Positions 22,401-30,150 of a DNA stretch of 35,479 nucleotides are shown here, piece by piece (positions within the stretch are counted from its first letter, which is position 1; each line of letters opens with the position of its first letter). The notes under the pieces were generated by a model that had not been told where the DNA came from, ran no database searches, and saw nothing but the letters and a program-made list of their open reading frames with translations. Location: NCBI GenBank assembly GCA_032718475.1, contig JAUCBJ010003154.1, positions 1-35,479 of the forward strand, given 5' to 3'. This DNA comes from Nemertoderma westbladi. Taxonomy: Eukaryota; Xenacoelomorpha; Nemertodermatida; Nemertodermatidae. A program made the position numbers and the translations under genes.

Positions 22401-23523
22401 TCAATGGAGACATTGCCCTGGTACGATTAATCCAGCCGATATCGCCTCCAGGGGAGCAACTCCACAGGAACTGATAGATACTCCAGATTGGTTGGGTGGA
22501 CCCGACTTCCTGAGCAAGGAAGAGGATGAATGGCCTCCTCACCTTACTACGGCGGAGATTAGACAAGCCAAGGGAGCGGAGACAGTCAAACCTAAAACCC
22601 GGGCGAGTAAATCGAAGTTATTTAAACCGACTATCGATCTATCTGTATTACATACTTCCGGGAATGATGCTTCGGATCCACAATCCCTCAACACAAATAA
22701 GTCTGTTGTGGAAATTAGAGATAGAGATTGGAAATCTGGAATACCAGACGTCTCGCAAGGAATCTCACCCATGCTGCAGAGAGCAATGCATCATTACAGT
22801 TCCTGGAATCGGCTCTGTAAAGCCGTCACATATTTAAGACGATGTTTTCATCATCACTACTCCAGGACGAAGACCACTAGTGATAACGCTCCATTGACAT
22901 CTGCACACGTTCATGTTATTAAAAATTTACCCAAATATAAGACATCTGACCGTTTTCTAAAGGAGAAAATTAGTCACCAGGAGCATGAAGAAACCAATAA
23001 GCAGATACTGAGACTCCTGCAATGCTATGAGGATTCCGAAAAGTATTTCCTATTGTTGAGAAATCCGCAGATGCGCTTAAGGGATCGATTCTCGAGCACA
23101 ATGATAGATGGGTTAATACGTGTTGGAGGAAGACTCACCAATGCGCCCTTATCCTTTGACACCAAATTCCCCATACTTATTAGAAATCTTGAAGTACAAA
23201 TCAAGATGATTGTAGATGTTCACAGTAAACTTTATCATGCTGGTAGAGAACGAATTCTTAGCGAAATTCGAACTCGCTATTATTTTGATAAACCCCGTAG
23301 AGCCCTGAACCAAGTTCTTAGGAACTGCATACCCTGTAGGAAAGCATTCAGTAGGCCTTTAACACAGCGAGAGGCAGAATTACCTAGGGAACGAGTAAGC
23401 TTCTATGAACCACCTTTTACTAATACTGGTGTAGATTTATTTGGCCCTATTGAAGTATATCGTGCGAGGACTATAGTCAAGAGATGGTGTGTCATCTTCG
23501 TGTGCATGACTTGTAGAATGTAG
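16414..23523 (+). CDS. BEL/Pao gag-pol polyprotein, truncated in integrase (2369 aa)
   Basis: A single frame encodes Gag and most of Pol. Residues 1-750 are a long N-terminal region with an Ala/Glu/Lys coiled coil near 370-450. A Gag core of the BEL-associated type (DUF1759-like) lies at about 755-850. A zinc-knuckle set follows at 1041-1105. The aspartic protease has DSGS at 1217-1220 (DUF1758-like). The reverse transcriptase starts near 1588 and has YMDD at 1712-1715. RNase H acidic residues appear at D1892 and D1963. The integrase HHCC zinc site is H2270, H2275, C2305, C2308, and the first catalytic Asp is D2341. The frame ends 28 residues later at TAG 23521, in the middle of the integrase core; the rest continues one frame over at 23540. 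The second knuckle has Tyr1082 where His is expected. The N-terminal region is unusually long. The product would make and process the particle, copy the RNA and integrate it, if intact. Confidence 0.93.
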   Translation: MSDTQPNLSDSLIDTTICDTDRSVERLRKEFSSPPTERKVIPPVVISDPKLIQHRRSIIGTRAQVKRNQEAAVPQQQQPSQETCSQRSDSSSSSDTVELTPERGLQMTAKAYSDPLLTLPAAVLTTILIAVEEHQADWARNKRATQDNYAGYAREELMSIVESQWNFPGPGLPLDLSEATWEDIHRMGVAKDTMDPAVWKRSAAGYVQGFFGSLERLEEQLFRQPQGPQEQEELLYQVCERTLRIRLILSAFEETSKRRQDTSLQVAVKTWFQRVGLQVQETEQWKSQLSERLTYEEPTDATLSKVEGEETSEKPRTRDAIDIYLSDYQRFLGDEELRRQLSGLSPNSEGTQRVLDSIDAEMLAANQAEFDEKLRLTRVQEELVKKKRIEDRKAAAVTAAMAEVEAERKATVAAAKAVAEAERRASEETTQLELENLQETQDNINKQLTASHMQMMRKSTPKRQGYTSSEESETTDPEGGGNRSRLSRRRKTSYRHKLPDLPPAVRRQLASTDLSSIEPTDQIIKVKRLPTIVDEPEIIRPVVPRVTPVLETPVLPELNSKFPLHSTTLPVPGRTVHENIPVLEAEREIKDLSPVVPRQPATMLATPASAVEWVEEGRRGMNLLLGQMQETVHQLKGTVRESRAELQEVQQSITLERDKLVNIQKGIPIPPVTLCQPVRSEVLHAQGVEPTRIYTASEVETPIANPIKGDYVVNDIPYRPDNDPRNLYTDNSILNNTMAQESFTRQMARTEARQAVKVGEIVKFNGDEMKWLPFNEYYKDSIQNSVLSNGEKLRFLIKCLEGPPKLMALKFIGHPEGLRQVWDTLNIRYGNKDNIAKYLYTKLVAPRHFLSSGIIEFSDEIQEICRQLDWLGKSHEYQSSMVIGAVVSTLPKGGVCTRWDKKVLYMNEQQRRSPTMADLMSFLDGEVKLQLIKQSREKTSENKVSEKPASRRRITPVCYTDDGESQVSQEEDSGKDTDRSYYVDKTPKDVSKYKARNNDRREQVAKTPPQSPNRMHRRKPEEKTRVHQVTQGKVSNIKPNCALCDGTHRLSACAEFLKKSLVDRRAVVWDKRLCYNCLRPGYQRRTCYSDIKCTKCGAKHHILLHSEFERDKQSQVSEPELHVQFSDVNDTDQESEMEGFYTDEFSDANESCYLINTAVYRALTYEKDTNDEFPPTTFAKQPSWKAPTSNVGIREFPVVQVRVHGLNKSYIVNALLDSGSTGTFIDQELAEDIFAGQPKFRTKLNMSGIMQVWKSTLTADYYVGVLSTPQDKIGAQGIRSVKMVAIKNFAATQADLYNWDEDESIQHLKIPRFQTDYPGVQILIGQNAHEALETLEKRPAQPQPLQTYAVRTRVGWYFTGPSRRTLEERMPQEQTYQVQDWEVESSEVDELTERTPYSSDNDDIYQLFDEENTIDLLTENQTWKSQVNLCQLIHPSEPIAYNDELNDEIERYNVRTRDELAVRFFTQELVEPHSYDKALSIEEERAKQIQETTTRFLKDQGRYEIGLPFRKREPRFINNRPLAEKRIAQLYRRLTANASAKEMYQTQLKKFITKGYAERVLEGTPVTERTYYLTHHYVPKPGKPHEVRVVFDGSALYMGQSLNSELLPGPNLLQSLLGILLRLRQYSIAFASDIEGMFLQVKALDRDRDSLRFLWWPEGDLNQKPVEYWMTIQAFGIISSPSNACSVVRTTANDNRDSFSKEVIDNIKRNIYMDDNLRSLPSVEEAIAVAKGTVECLKRGGFRLTKFTSNSREFLEAIPVEDRGAKDLDLIKDDLPETKTLGLKWDTERDILFFQLKQRDNPVRTKRICLSILSTYFDPLGFISPVILIARSLVQQMWLENHSWDDPLKGELLKKWMKWEDSLPAIENFIISRAYFGHVLPTYSYQLHVFGDASDMGIGIVAYLRVETPDGIKVALVTSKALINNKLKVPRAELKAALYATAIGRNVTEQVDYPLEKTVYWTDALLVLEYLTNEVCQFSVFVTNRVAIILSRTKIDQWRHCPGTINPADIASRGATPQELIDTPDWLGGPDFLSKEEDEWPPHLTTAEIRQAKGAETVKPKTRASKSKLFKPTIDLSVLHTSGNDASDPQSLNTNKSVVEIRDRDWKSGIPDVSQGISPMLQRAMHHYSSWNRLCKAVTYLRRCFHHHYSRTKTTSDNAPLTSAHVHVIKNLPKYKTSDRFLKEKISHQEHEETNKQILRLLQCYEDSEKYFLLLRNPQMRLRDRFSSTMIDGLIRVGGRLTNAPLSFDTKFPILIRNLEVQIKMIVDVHSKLYHAGRERILSEIRTRYYFDKPRRALNQVLRNCIPCRKAFSRPLTQREAELPRERVSFYEPPFTNTGVDLFGPIEVYRARTIVKRWCVIFVCMTCRM

Positions 23524-23539
23524 AGCCATCCATCTCGAT

Positions 23540-24439
23540 ATGGTGAACGATCTATCTACTAACAGCTTCGTCTTAAGTTTACGACGACAGATCGCTCGCT
23601 TCGGGACGAGTAATACCATGAGATCGGATAAAGGAACGAACTTCATAGGTGCCAACAACGAGATACAGGCTTACGTGAAGGACTGGAACCAAAGACAGGT
23701 GGACGACCAGCTAAGGATAACAGCGTCTAGCTGGACCTTCAACGCTGCCGACGCCCCTTGGTGGGGAGGAAGTTGGGAGAGATTAATTCGAAGTGTCAAA
23801 ACCGCATTTCACTTTATAGTGCCATGCCGCGCGTATCTCACCGACGAACTTTTGCGGACGTTAATGGAGGAAATCGCTGCCTATCTCAACGAGAGACCGC
23901 TTATGCCAGTCTCATCGAGTCCCGATTCCCTGGAAGCGCTAACACCCGCGCACTTCCTACTGAAGAAACCTGTAGCCATGCTCCCACGATCGGAGATTGC
24001 CGACGGAGACGAATACTGCCGTCGAACTTGGCAACTTATGCAGTTGCTATCCCGTCGTTTCGCTGACCATTTCGAGAAACATTATCTGCCAACGCTACAA
24101 CTTCGAACTAAGTGGTTTGCGCAGCAAGAAAACGTCAGCGCCGGAGATATGGTGCTTATTGTAGATCCAGACCTCCCACGTAAACGGTGGCAGACAGGTC
24201 GTATCATCGAGACACACATTTCAGATGATGGTTTAGTACGCTCGGTAGAACTCATCGTCATGCGGCGTAACTTCAAGAAGCCAGGCATCATCTTTGAGAC
24301 GCAACAACTCAATCGCCCAGTTGGTCGTTTATGTTTACTGGAAAGAGACAGAGAACTCTCCGGGAACTATGGAAGGCAAGACACTCTTCCCACGACCACC
24401 TCCCTAATTCCTCAAACATCTAGGGACTCCCCCATGTAA
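23540..24439 (+). pseudogene. Remainder of BEL integrase plus C-terminal domain, frame-shifted (299 aa)
   Basis: This frame holds the second and third catalytic residues of the DDE integrase (D30 in the SDKGTNF motif, E80 in GSWERL). The BEL-specific C-terminal domain (DUF5641-like) follows near residues 190-275, with WFAQQENVSAGDMVLI. It follows the gag-pol stop by 16 nt and lies in the +1 frame relative to it. Homology continues on both sides of the stop, so this is a break in one protein, not a separate gene. A 6-nt word is repeated across the junction, consistent with a small duplication. The ATG at 23540 is probably internal to the original protein. This copy would need an intact integrase from a sister element to move. 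Confidence 0.88.
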
Positions 24440-25878
24440 TACGTCTGGAGTGGGTGTATGACTATATTGTTTTATCTATTTTATTATATTTTATATGCGA
24501 ACTTTATTATGTACTTTATTATAATCGTTTTTATTCAATTTTATTTAGTAGAATGTTATTTTAGTGATTATTTAGTAAATTAGTGCAATATATTAATGTT
24601 TATTACGTACGTAATTACTTATAATATATATTTAGTGCGACGGCGAGAAATAATTTTTTCTCTTTCCTTACTGTCCGTATCATATTATAAATACGTGACT
24701 ACAGTAAGATGAAATGTAAGTACTTATTAAAGTACAATAAAGCCACTACTATATTCAAGTATTATTGGTAGGCAGAGTATTAGGAATGCAAAGTTCAGAT
24801 CCTCGTGTCTCGGCTAAACCAAGCTCTGGGTAGACCTTGGAAACGACTTGCCTCTTCACACTGACATTGCTTCGTGCGATATTGCTCTTCTACCTTATAT
24901 TAAATAATACATATAGTAGCGTGATGTCCCTCTAACAGTAGCGTAAAACGCAAATAAATCTGTTAAACCTTTTGACCATCTGTAATTCTAGTCGATTAAG
25001 ATATCGCGGCACCCACCGATATACTTGAAAGACAAATTCTAGAATCAATGGTTAACGTCCCCAGACAAGTTCTGGAATAAATCGGTGCCCATCTTAAATA
25101 TTAATTTAATATTTGTTAAAATCTGTAAAATTCAGATCCGTTAACAATTCTAGTCGATTAAGATATCGTAGCACTTCCCGATACTCTTAAAAGACAAATT
25201 TCATAGAATTAAGGATCCTATGTCCCCAGACCTGTTCTGGAATCAAATTGTGTCAATTTTAACATCAAATAATAAAATTCACGGGAATAAATTTAAATTC
25301 ATATTTTAAATGAATTTCATAAATTGTCGTTTTGTGCAATTTATAACATTCCCAAAATTCCATTAATTAATAGATCATGGGAGCGGAGATTCATCCTATT
25401 GAGTGTATTAGAGTGCGAGAATCTCCAACATATAGTCAATAGCCGATACAATTAATAAAATCATGCATAAAGAGGATATTGACAATTAAAGAATTATTAT
25501 TAAATAGCATCCCAGATCTGTATGCATGAGAATTACCCTAATTCTACCGCTAGCATTCCATAATGTCACCATAGCAACACCCACGCTAGAATTAGAAGCA
25601 AGTTAAAAGAACAATAGAAAGCTTGTCCCATTGCCTAGCATAGAGAATACATAGCACACTGTTAGTATCCAAGGATACACAGTAATAAAGTGACATTCTG
25701 GAAGGCACTGACTAACGGACAAATGGCCTGTGTGTGTGCAGTTGTTGACAGTTGTGTGGAATTTGTGCGTTTATAGGTGAATGTTACTGCTAAAGTATGT
25801 TTACAGTAGCTAGTCGCAATTGTAAAAATAGCCCAACTCTCCTATAGAAAGAACCTAAGTGGATCCAAGCCTTTGGGA
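24440..25878 (+). other. Non-coding region between BEL pol and ORF3
   Basis: About 1.4 kb, AT-rich, with stops in all frames. It contains a degenerate tandem repeat at 24970-25290, listed separately. No envelope-like protein (signal peptide, furin site or transmembrane segment) is encoded here. Confidence 0.7.
24970..25290 (+). repeat. 162-bp degenerate tandem repeat, two copies, in BEL 3' region
   Basis: AATTCTAGTCGATTAAGATA at 24984 recurs exactly at 25146. The conserved order is that word, then a GACAAATT word, then GTCCCCAGAC followed by GTTCTGGAAT, with more diverged sequence between. Confidence 0.85.
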
Positions 25879-25983
25879 CGGACAGTGGAGTGACTTGTGC
25901 CGGTTATCGTTGTCGTGCTGTTGCTACATGTTGGCGTAAACACCGCGACGACGGTACATCGGCGCTGAGAATCCCACTGTCCG
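25879..25983 (+). ncRNA. Predicted 105-nt stem-loop RNA element upstream of ORF3
   Basis: Three nested helices line up in order. They are 25879-25888 with 25974-25983 (CGGACAGTGG/CCACTGTCCG, perfect 10 bp), 25897-25902 with 25960-25965 (6 bp, one wobble), and 25908-25915 with 25946-25953 (8 bp, one wobble). They close a 30-nt loop. It sits 80 nt before the first ATG of ORF3. A cis-acting role in export of unspliced RNA, translation or packaging is possible but is inference. Confidence 0.5.
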
Positions 25984-26063
25984 GGGGCAAAGAGAAGTAG
26001 GCAGCGACGTCCGCTCGCCTAAACATAAACTCATTTCGATATTAATAAACTCAGATAGCAGGT

Positions 26064-26618
26064 ATGACGGAGTTGATAGAAGATGATCTTGGTATCAGGG
26101 AGCGATATACTCTACCTTTGCCAGCATTTGTGGATAGCTTGATACGCGGTGAAACCGATCCAACCATTACGGAGGACGATGGTCGTTATATCGAACCGCC
26201 GATGTCCCAAGAGCAACTTACGCGTGAATTGGACTAGCGAAAATTCACCTCTCGCTATACGCATCGTAATAGTACGTATATGGACTTCCTAATTACCGGC
26301 CATCCTATCGATTTACATGATACGGACGATGTAGACACCGAAAGGGAAATGGTTCTATTTAAATATCATACCCAGCGGCGTCGTAACGATAAACCGAGAA
26401 TAGATCACGAAAATTCTATTCGTAACAGACTGGGAAGACGAACCAATATGCCTAGAATCTGAGGAGATTCAGCCTATCGCGCCCGGAACAGCGACAATGA
26501 TTACATCCTAGAATAGTATCAAGGTCCATAATATCTCACTGCGTACGATTATCGCCATGCCAACTATGTTTCTCGGCAACGTTGTCGGTTATGCGCATCG
26601 AGAGACCATGTTACGCCC
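26064..26618 (+). pseudogene. 5' part of BEL ORF3, same frame, interrupted by four stops
   Basis: The ATG at 26064 opens a frame identical to that of the 26619-27512 ORF. It runs 57 codons to TAG at 26235, then 74 more to TGA at 26460, then meets TAG at 26514 and TAA at 26529, and from there is open to 27512. The sequence between the stops looks protein-like (acidic start, then Arg/His-rich) and a CxxC pair (CRLC) just before 26619 fits the zinc-binding series of the ORF below. An acceptor-like AG at 26060-26061 just before the ATG could allow a spliced message. The alternative is that only 26619-27512 is a gene. Confidence 0.5.
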
Positions 26619-27512
26619 ATGGACACAAACGTCCGCTGTTCCTATTTCCACGAACAACCGGCGATGGAAATTTATTGCGCGTATTGCAGATTTAATAATT
26701 TGCACATTTTTGCGGTTTGCCCTCAATTTATGACTCAATGTCACCATTGTCAACTAAAGGGACATGCCAGTTTCGATTGCCCTTTTAATCACGATTTGGA
26801 AAGCGTAGATGAAATGATCACACTACGTTACATCAGAGCTTGGGAAGCGAACGCTGATTTACATTGTGATTCGCGCCATCGCTATTATCCCGGACGCGCT
26901 TACGAAGGAGTTTATGCGTTCCATCCTTATCTATTCGCTTCGGTTGAACAGAAATCACGCATATCAAGTTACGAGCTACTGAAGCGCGTCGGAGAATGTA
27001 TTTCAACCAAATTCGTACGCAAATTTCTCAGGAGTGTTAATCCTAGCGACCTTCATTCCTATAACTTAATCAATCATATCCATCAGGATCCGGACTATGG
27101 AGAATTGTTTGTTAACTCACACCCTGAGTTACAGGAAGTATATCGACGGCCTTACGAATACCGAGCCCGCGAACGCGAGTTGGAAAGGACCATTAAACCC
27201 CGGAGGTTTCTAACTGCCTATGGTCCACCCACGGCCCTCATTCAGACCACTCGTAAAGGACCCGTAAGAGCGGCTGTCTTGAAACGAGCTCTCAAAGCCG
27301 TTAGACCCCTCTCCCCTGACGTTGATGTCAATCAACCCGGTACTTCGACTGGCGGATACACCGACCATAATCCTACACCCTCTGATGCAATCATATTGCA
27401 CCCTTCACCCAGGAGTTATAGCCCTCCTTGTAAAGTGGCTCGCCCCAAAGAGAAAAGGACTCTGGCTAGCTTTAAAAGACTGCGTAAACGCCGTCCGCGC
27501 AAGAAAGACTAA
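26619..27512 (+). CDS. BEL ORF3, basic zinc-knuckle protein of unknown function (297 aa)
   Basis: The ORF lies between pol and the 3' LTR, on the element's sense strand. Residues 41-54 (CHHCQLKGHASFDC) are a canonical CCHC knuckle, C-x2-C-x4-H-x4-C. A preceding CxxC-x5-H-x4-C (20-34) looks like a variant knuckle. The middle (about 60-200) is Tyr/Arg/Glu-rich without a domain I recognise. The C-terminal third is Pro/Ser/Thr-rich and ends in a strongly basic stretch, KRLRKRRPRKKD, a possible nuclear-localisation or RNA-binding signal. There is no signal peptide or membrane segment, so it is not an envelope protein. Position and composition suggest a nucleic-acid-binding accessory factor. The true start may lie upstream in the same frame, and the ATG at 26619 is only the first one after the last stop. 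Confidence 0.72.
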   Translation: MDTNVRCSYFHEQPAMEIYCAYCRFNNLHIFAVCPQFMTQCHHCQLKGHASFDCPFNHDLESVDEMITLRYIRAWEANADLHCDSRHRYYPGRAYEGVYAFHPYLFASVEQKSRISSYELLKRVGECISTKFVRKFLRSVNPSDLHSYNLINHIHQDPDYGELFVNSHPELQEVYRRPYEYRARERELERTIKPRRFLTAYGPPTALIQTTRKGPVRAAVLKRALKAVRPLSPDVDVNQPGTSTGGYTDHNPTPSDAIILHPSPRSYSPPCKVARPKEKRTLASFKRLRKRRPRKKD

Positions 27513-27581
27513 CTGTTTAGAGTATTTACGTATATTAGAAACTGTGATTTTGTATATTTTATAGACTCAAATCCCATTTTC

Positions 27582-27590
27582 TGGGAGCGG
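27582..27590 (+). other. Weak polypurine tract before 3' LTR
   Basis: TGGGAGCGG directly precedes the LTR, the place of the plus-strand primer. It is short and broken by a C, so the assignment rests mainly on position. Confidence 0.4.
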
Positions 27591-28882
27591 TGTAAAAGCT
27601 TCTGTGGGATATAACTGGCCCCTTTGCTTCGCAATCCAGTTTCCCCCCAGGCGCTGGAATACTCTAAAAAGGTTCTCTAACTGTATATATATTCCCCTCG
27701 CCCGCAAGGTACCGTTATAGGTGTTTTAACGGACATAAAAGTCATTCTGCTATATACGTGTTTTGGCGGACATGGTAAGGCAAAAAACCTGCAATGCACC
27801 AAATACCTTTCACAGCTTAGCCGTGATGATTCATATTACGACATCTAACAGCTGGTTGCTGACATGGAAACAGCCATTGGACGCATGGTTCTTTGTTTGG
27901 CTTGAGCCAATCAGAGCGATTTTTCCTGTCGACGTGTAGCTTTTCGGCCGATCATAAGGAGAGTGTTCAGTCTTACTGTTTTTTCTTGATACTTTGTTGT
28001 TATTGCTATCTAGGCCAGGAACAACGGCTCTAGAGTCAATTCGTTTCATACTTTTAGAAGAAACATTAGTAGGCTTAAATTATAGAGCGTATGACTGTTA
28101 TCAATACAATGCAATTCAGTCAAATTCATAACACATCATATATCAATTTATATCAACTTGTTTCTATTCTTGTATTATCGGTTCAATATACATTATTATA
28201 CTGCTGTTTACTATTGTGTTTGGTTGAACATTATTTGGAGAACATATATAAAGAACCCAAATTTCCCAATTTTCTTGATACACTACAGGTTAGAGAGACG
28301 GGTTATATATAGCGATTGCGACTTATATTGTTGTGGTTTGTAGTGAATTTAATGCTATTTGATAAGCCCTACATGAGTCAATTGCTGTTCGCTTTATATA
28401 TGATAAAATTCATTGACGGTCGGCAAATTAGTGAGCAGTATTGTGTGTTACCGGTAGTGTGCATGATTGTGATTGATAACTAAGCATTTCCTAAAGAATG
28501 CGCCTCATACGTGAATCTTAAGCCTTACCGACTTACCGTTGTGATTAGTATAAGTCATATCTCTGTTTACTTAGATAGAGCGCCACGTCCTAAAGGAACT
28601 GTTAATATTTCCCGAAAGTGAATAATATTAGTCAGAAATTAATTATTAACGATCAATCGAATAATACAATACAGTAAGCTTCACTGCAATAATAATCTAA
28701 GCCCTCAGAATCCAGTCTCCCGGGAATATCCAGCGGGTGAATGGACGCGCACTAGGCTGGCTTCTGCTAATGTTGTGTTTATTGGTATTAAATATTAGTT
28801 ATCTTCTAAAGTATATTTATAAACCAAAAGACATATAAATTTTGGCAGGTTAAACTGCTAAAGGTCTTCAAAAGCGCGTACA
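27591..28882 (+). repeat. 3' LTR of the BEL element
   Basis: Same length as the 5' LTR. Three substitutions were seen on direct comparison, all transversions. It ends GCGCGTACA, followed by the target duplication GCCTC and then satellite DNA. Confidence 0.95.
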
Positions 28883-28887
28883 GCCTC
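28883..28887 (+). other. Target-site duplication GCCTC (right)
   Basis: Matches 12884-12888; it continues into CTTTGAAATTTACAGC, the satellite sequence that would have followed the insertion point. Confidence 0.9.
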
Positions 28888-29300
28888 CTTTGAAATTTAC
28901 AGCTAATGGTCTAGTACATACTTCCCAAGTTTCAGCTTAAACGGATTAAAAGCAAAGAAATGGGTGGCCATTTAATGTTTAGACATGTGGCCCTCTACCG
29001 GCAGACTGGAAAACTTCGGACCGATTACAATCCACACAAAGACTCAGGATGTCATCTAGTACATATATGACAAGTTTCAGCGTAATCAGATCATAAACAA
29101 CTAAATGGAAGAATAATTTCACATTCGGGACATTTCGCCCTCTAGCGGCAGACTGGAGAACTGCAGACAGATTAGCCTCCTTTGAAATTTACAGCTAATG
29201 GTCTAGTACATACTTCCCAAGTTTCAGCTTAAACGGATTAAAAGCAAAGAAATGGGTGGCCATTTAATGTTTAGACATGTGGCCCTCTAGCGGGAGACCA
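28888..29300. repeat. Satellite array, continuation after BEL insertion
   Basis: Monomer cores lie at about 28989, 29137 and 29282, continuing the alternation of two monomer types seen at 12080-12888. The array ends abruptly after GCCCTCTAGCGGGAGACC. Confidence 0.9.
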
Positions 29301-30150
29301 TTGCACTGATGGTGTCTGAAAGTCTCTCAAAAATCTCAACTTTTGCTCATATTGATACCTACAAATTTTCAACTTGGCAGCTTTAAATCCGACAAAGTTA
29401 TTAGCATAAGGCTCCGCCAACTTCGTGGCTCGCCCCACAAAATTGACTGATTGAAGAGCAATAATCTCCTATTACCGTAGTCGTAGCAGTAGTCTCGCGC
29501 AATTTAAACTATCCTACTTTTTTTTCGGGGTGCGCGGTTTAATTTTTTTGGGTGCGCGGTTGAGATTTTTGGGGTGCGCGATTATTGCATATGGGAATGC
29601 GCGGTTGACAATGAAGTGCGCGGGCGTTGTGCGCGCCCGGGAGACTTTTTCCAGCCTGCCGCGGACAGGTGCTATATGACCCAATGTGTCTAACTACACA
29701 TACCTCTGTACTTACCCGTTGGTCGAAAAAATTAACCCATATATCAGTATAATAGGCCTAATTGTTAAAGGTTACCGGTACGCTGTACCAGTTACCACTG
29801 TACCAGCACTGTACGTGCAGTGTGCAGACTTAGACACGCAGACATGGCTGCATGGGTTTATTTCAGTATTTTGTCACATTCTGTTCCGGTTCTGACATTA
29901 GTCGGTTAGACAAGGGTTGAACTGTTGGATGCCGGGATGGGATGGGATGAGAGTAAGGAACGCCTCATACTGTCATACCAGCATACTGCTGTACTGTACT
30001 GCTGTATGTGACCTTCTTTCAGTATTTATTGGGCAAGACTGACTGCCTGACTGCAGAACTGTCAGTAAAATACCATAGGCCTACAGCCATACCGGTACGC
30101 AATCTGTCAGTCTGGCATTGCTGCAATGCAATGAAACCTCAATAAAGTGA
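29301..30150. other. Spacer upstream of NKIRAS, with GTGCGCGG repeats
   Basis: Between about 29525 and 29640 the word GGTGCGCGG recurs four times with slight changes, separated by T-rich spacers. It is followed by GTGCGCGCCCGGG. The rest is unique, with CAGTACTG-like words. The NKIRAS promoter and 5' untranslated region should lie here, but I cannot place a start site. Confidence 0.5.

Larger units (their letters stand above)
12889..28882 (+). mobile_element. Complete BEL/Pao LTR retrotransposon, 15,994 bp
   Basis: Two 1,292-bp direct repeats (12889-14180 and 27591-28882), each TG to CA, bracket a BEL-type gag-pol ORF. The 5-bp word GCCTC flanks both sides (12884-12888 and 28883-28887), as expected of a target duplication, and the satellite sequence is continuous once the element is removed. 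I count three differences between the LTRs (13481/28183, 13529/28231, 14095/28797), about 0.23%, so the insertion is young. Order inside: 2.2-kb leader, gag-pol, a repeat-rich stretch, a stem-loop, a third reading frame, 3' LTR. The length is well above the usual 5-10 kb of the family. Confidence 0.95.

Noticed and set aside
24440-27590. Possible envelope gene in the BEL 3' region.
   Set aside because: No signal peptide, cleavage site or transmembrane segment in any frame; the only long frame is the basic zinc-knuckle ORF3.
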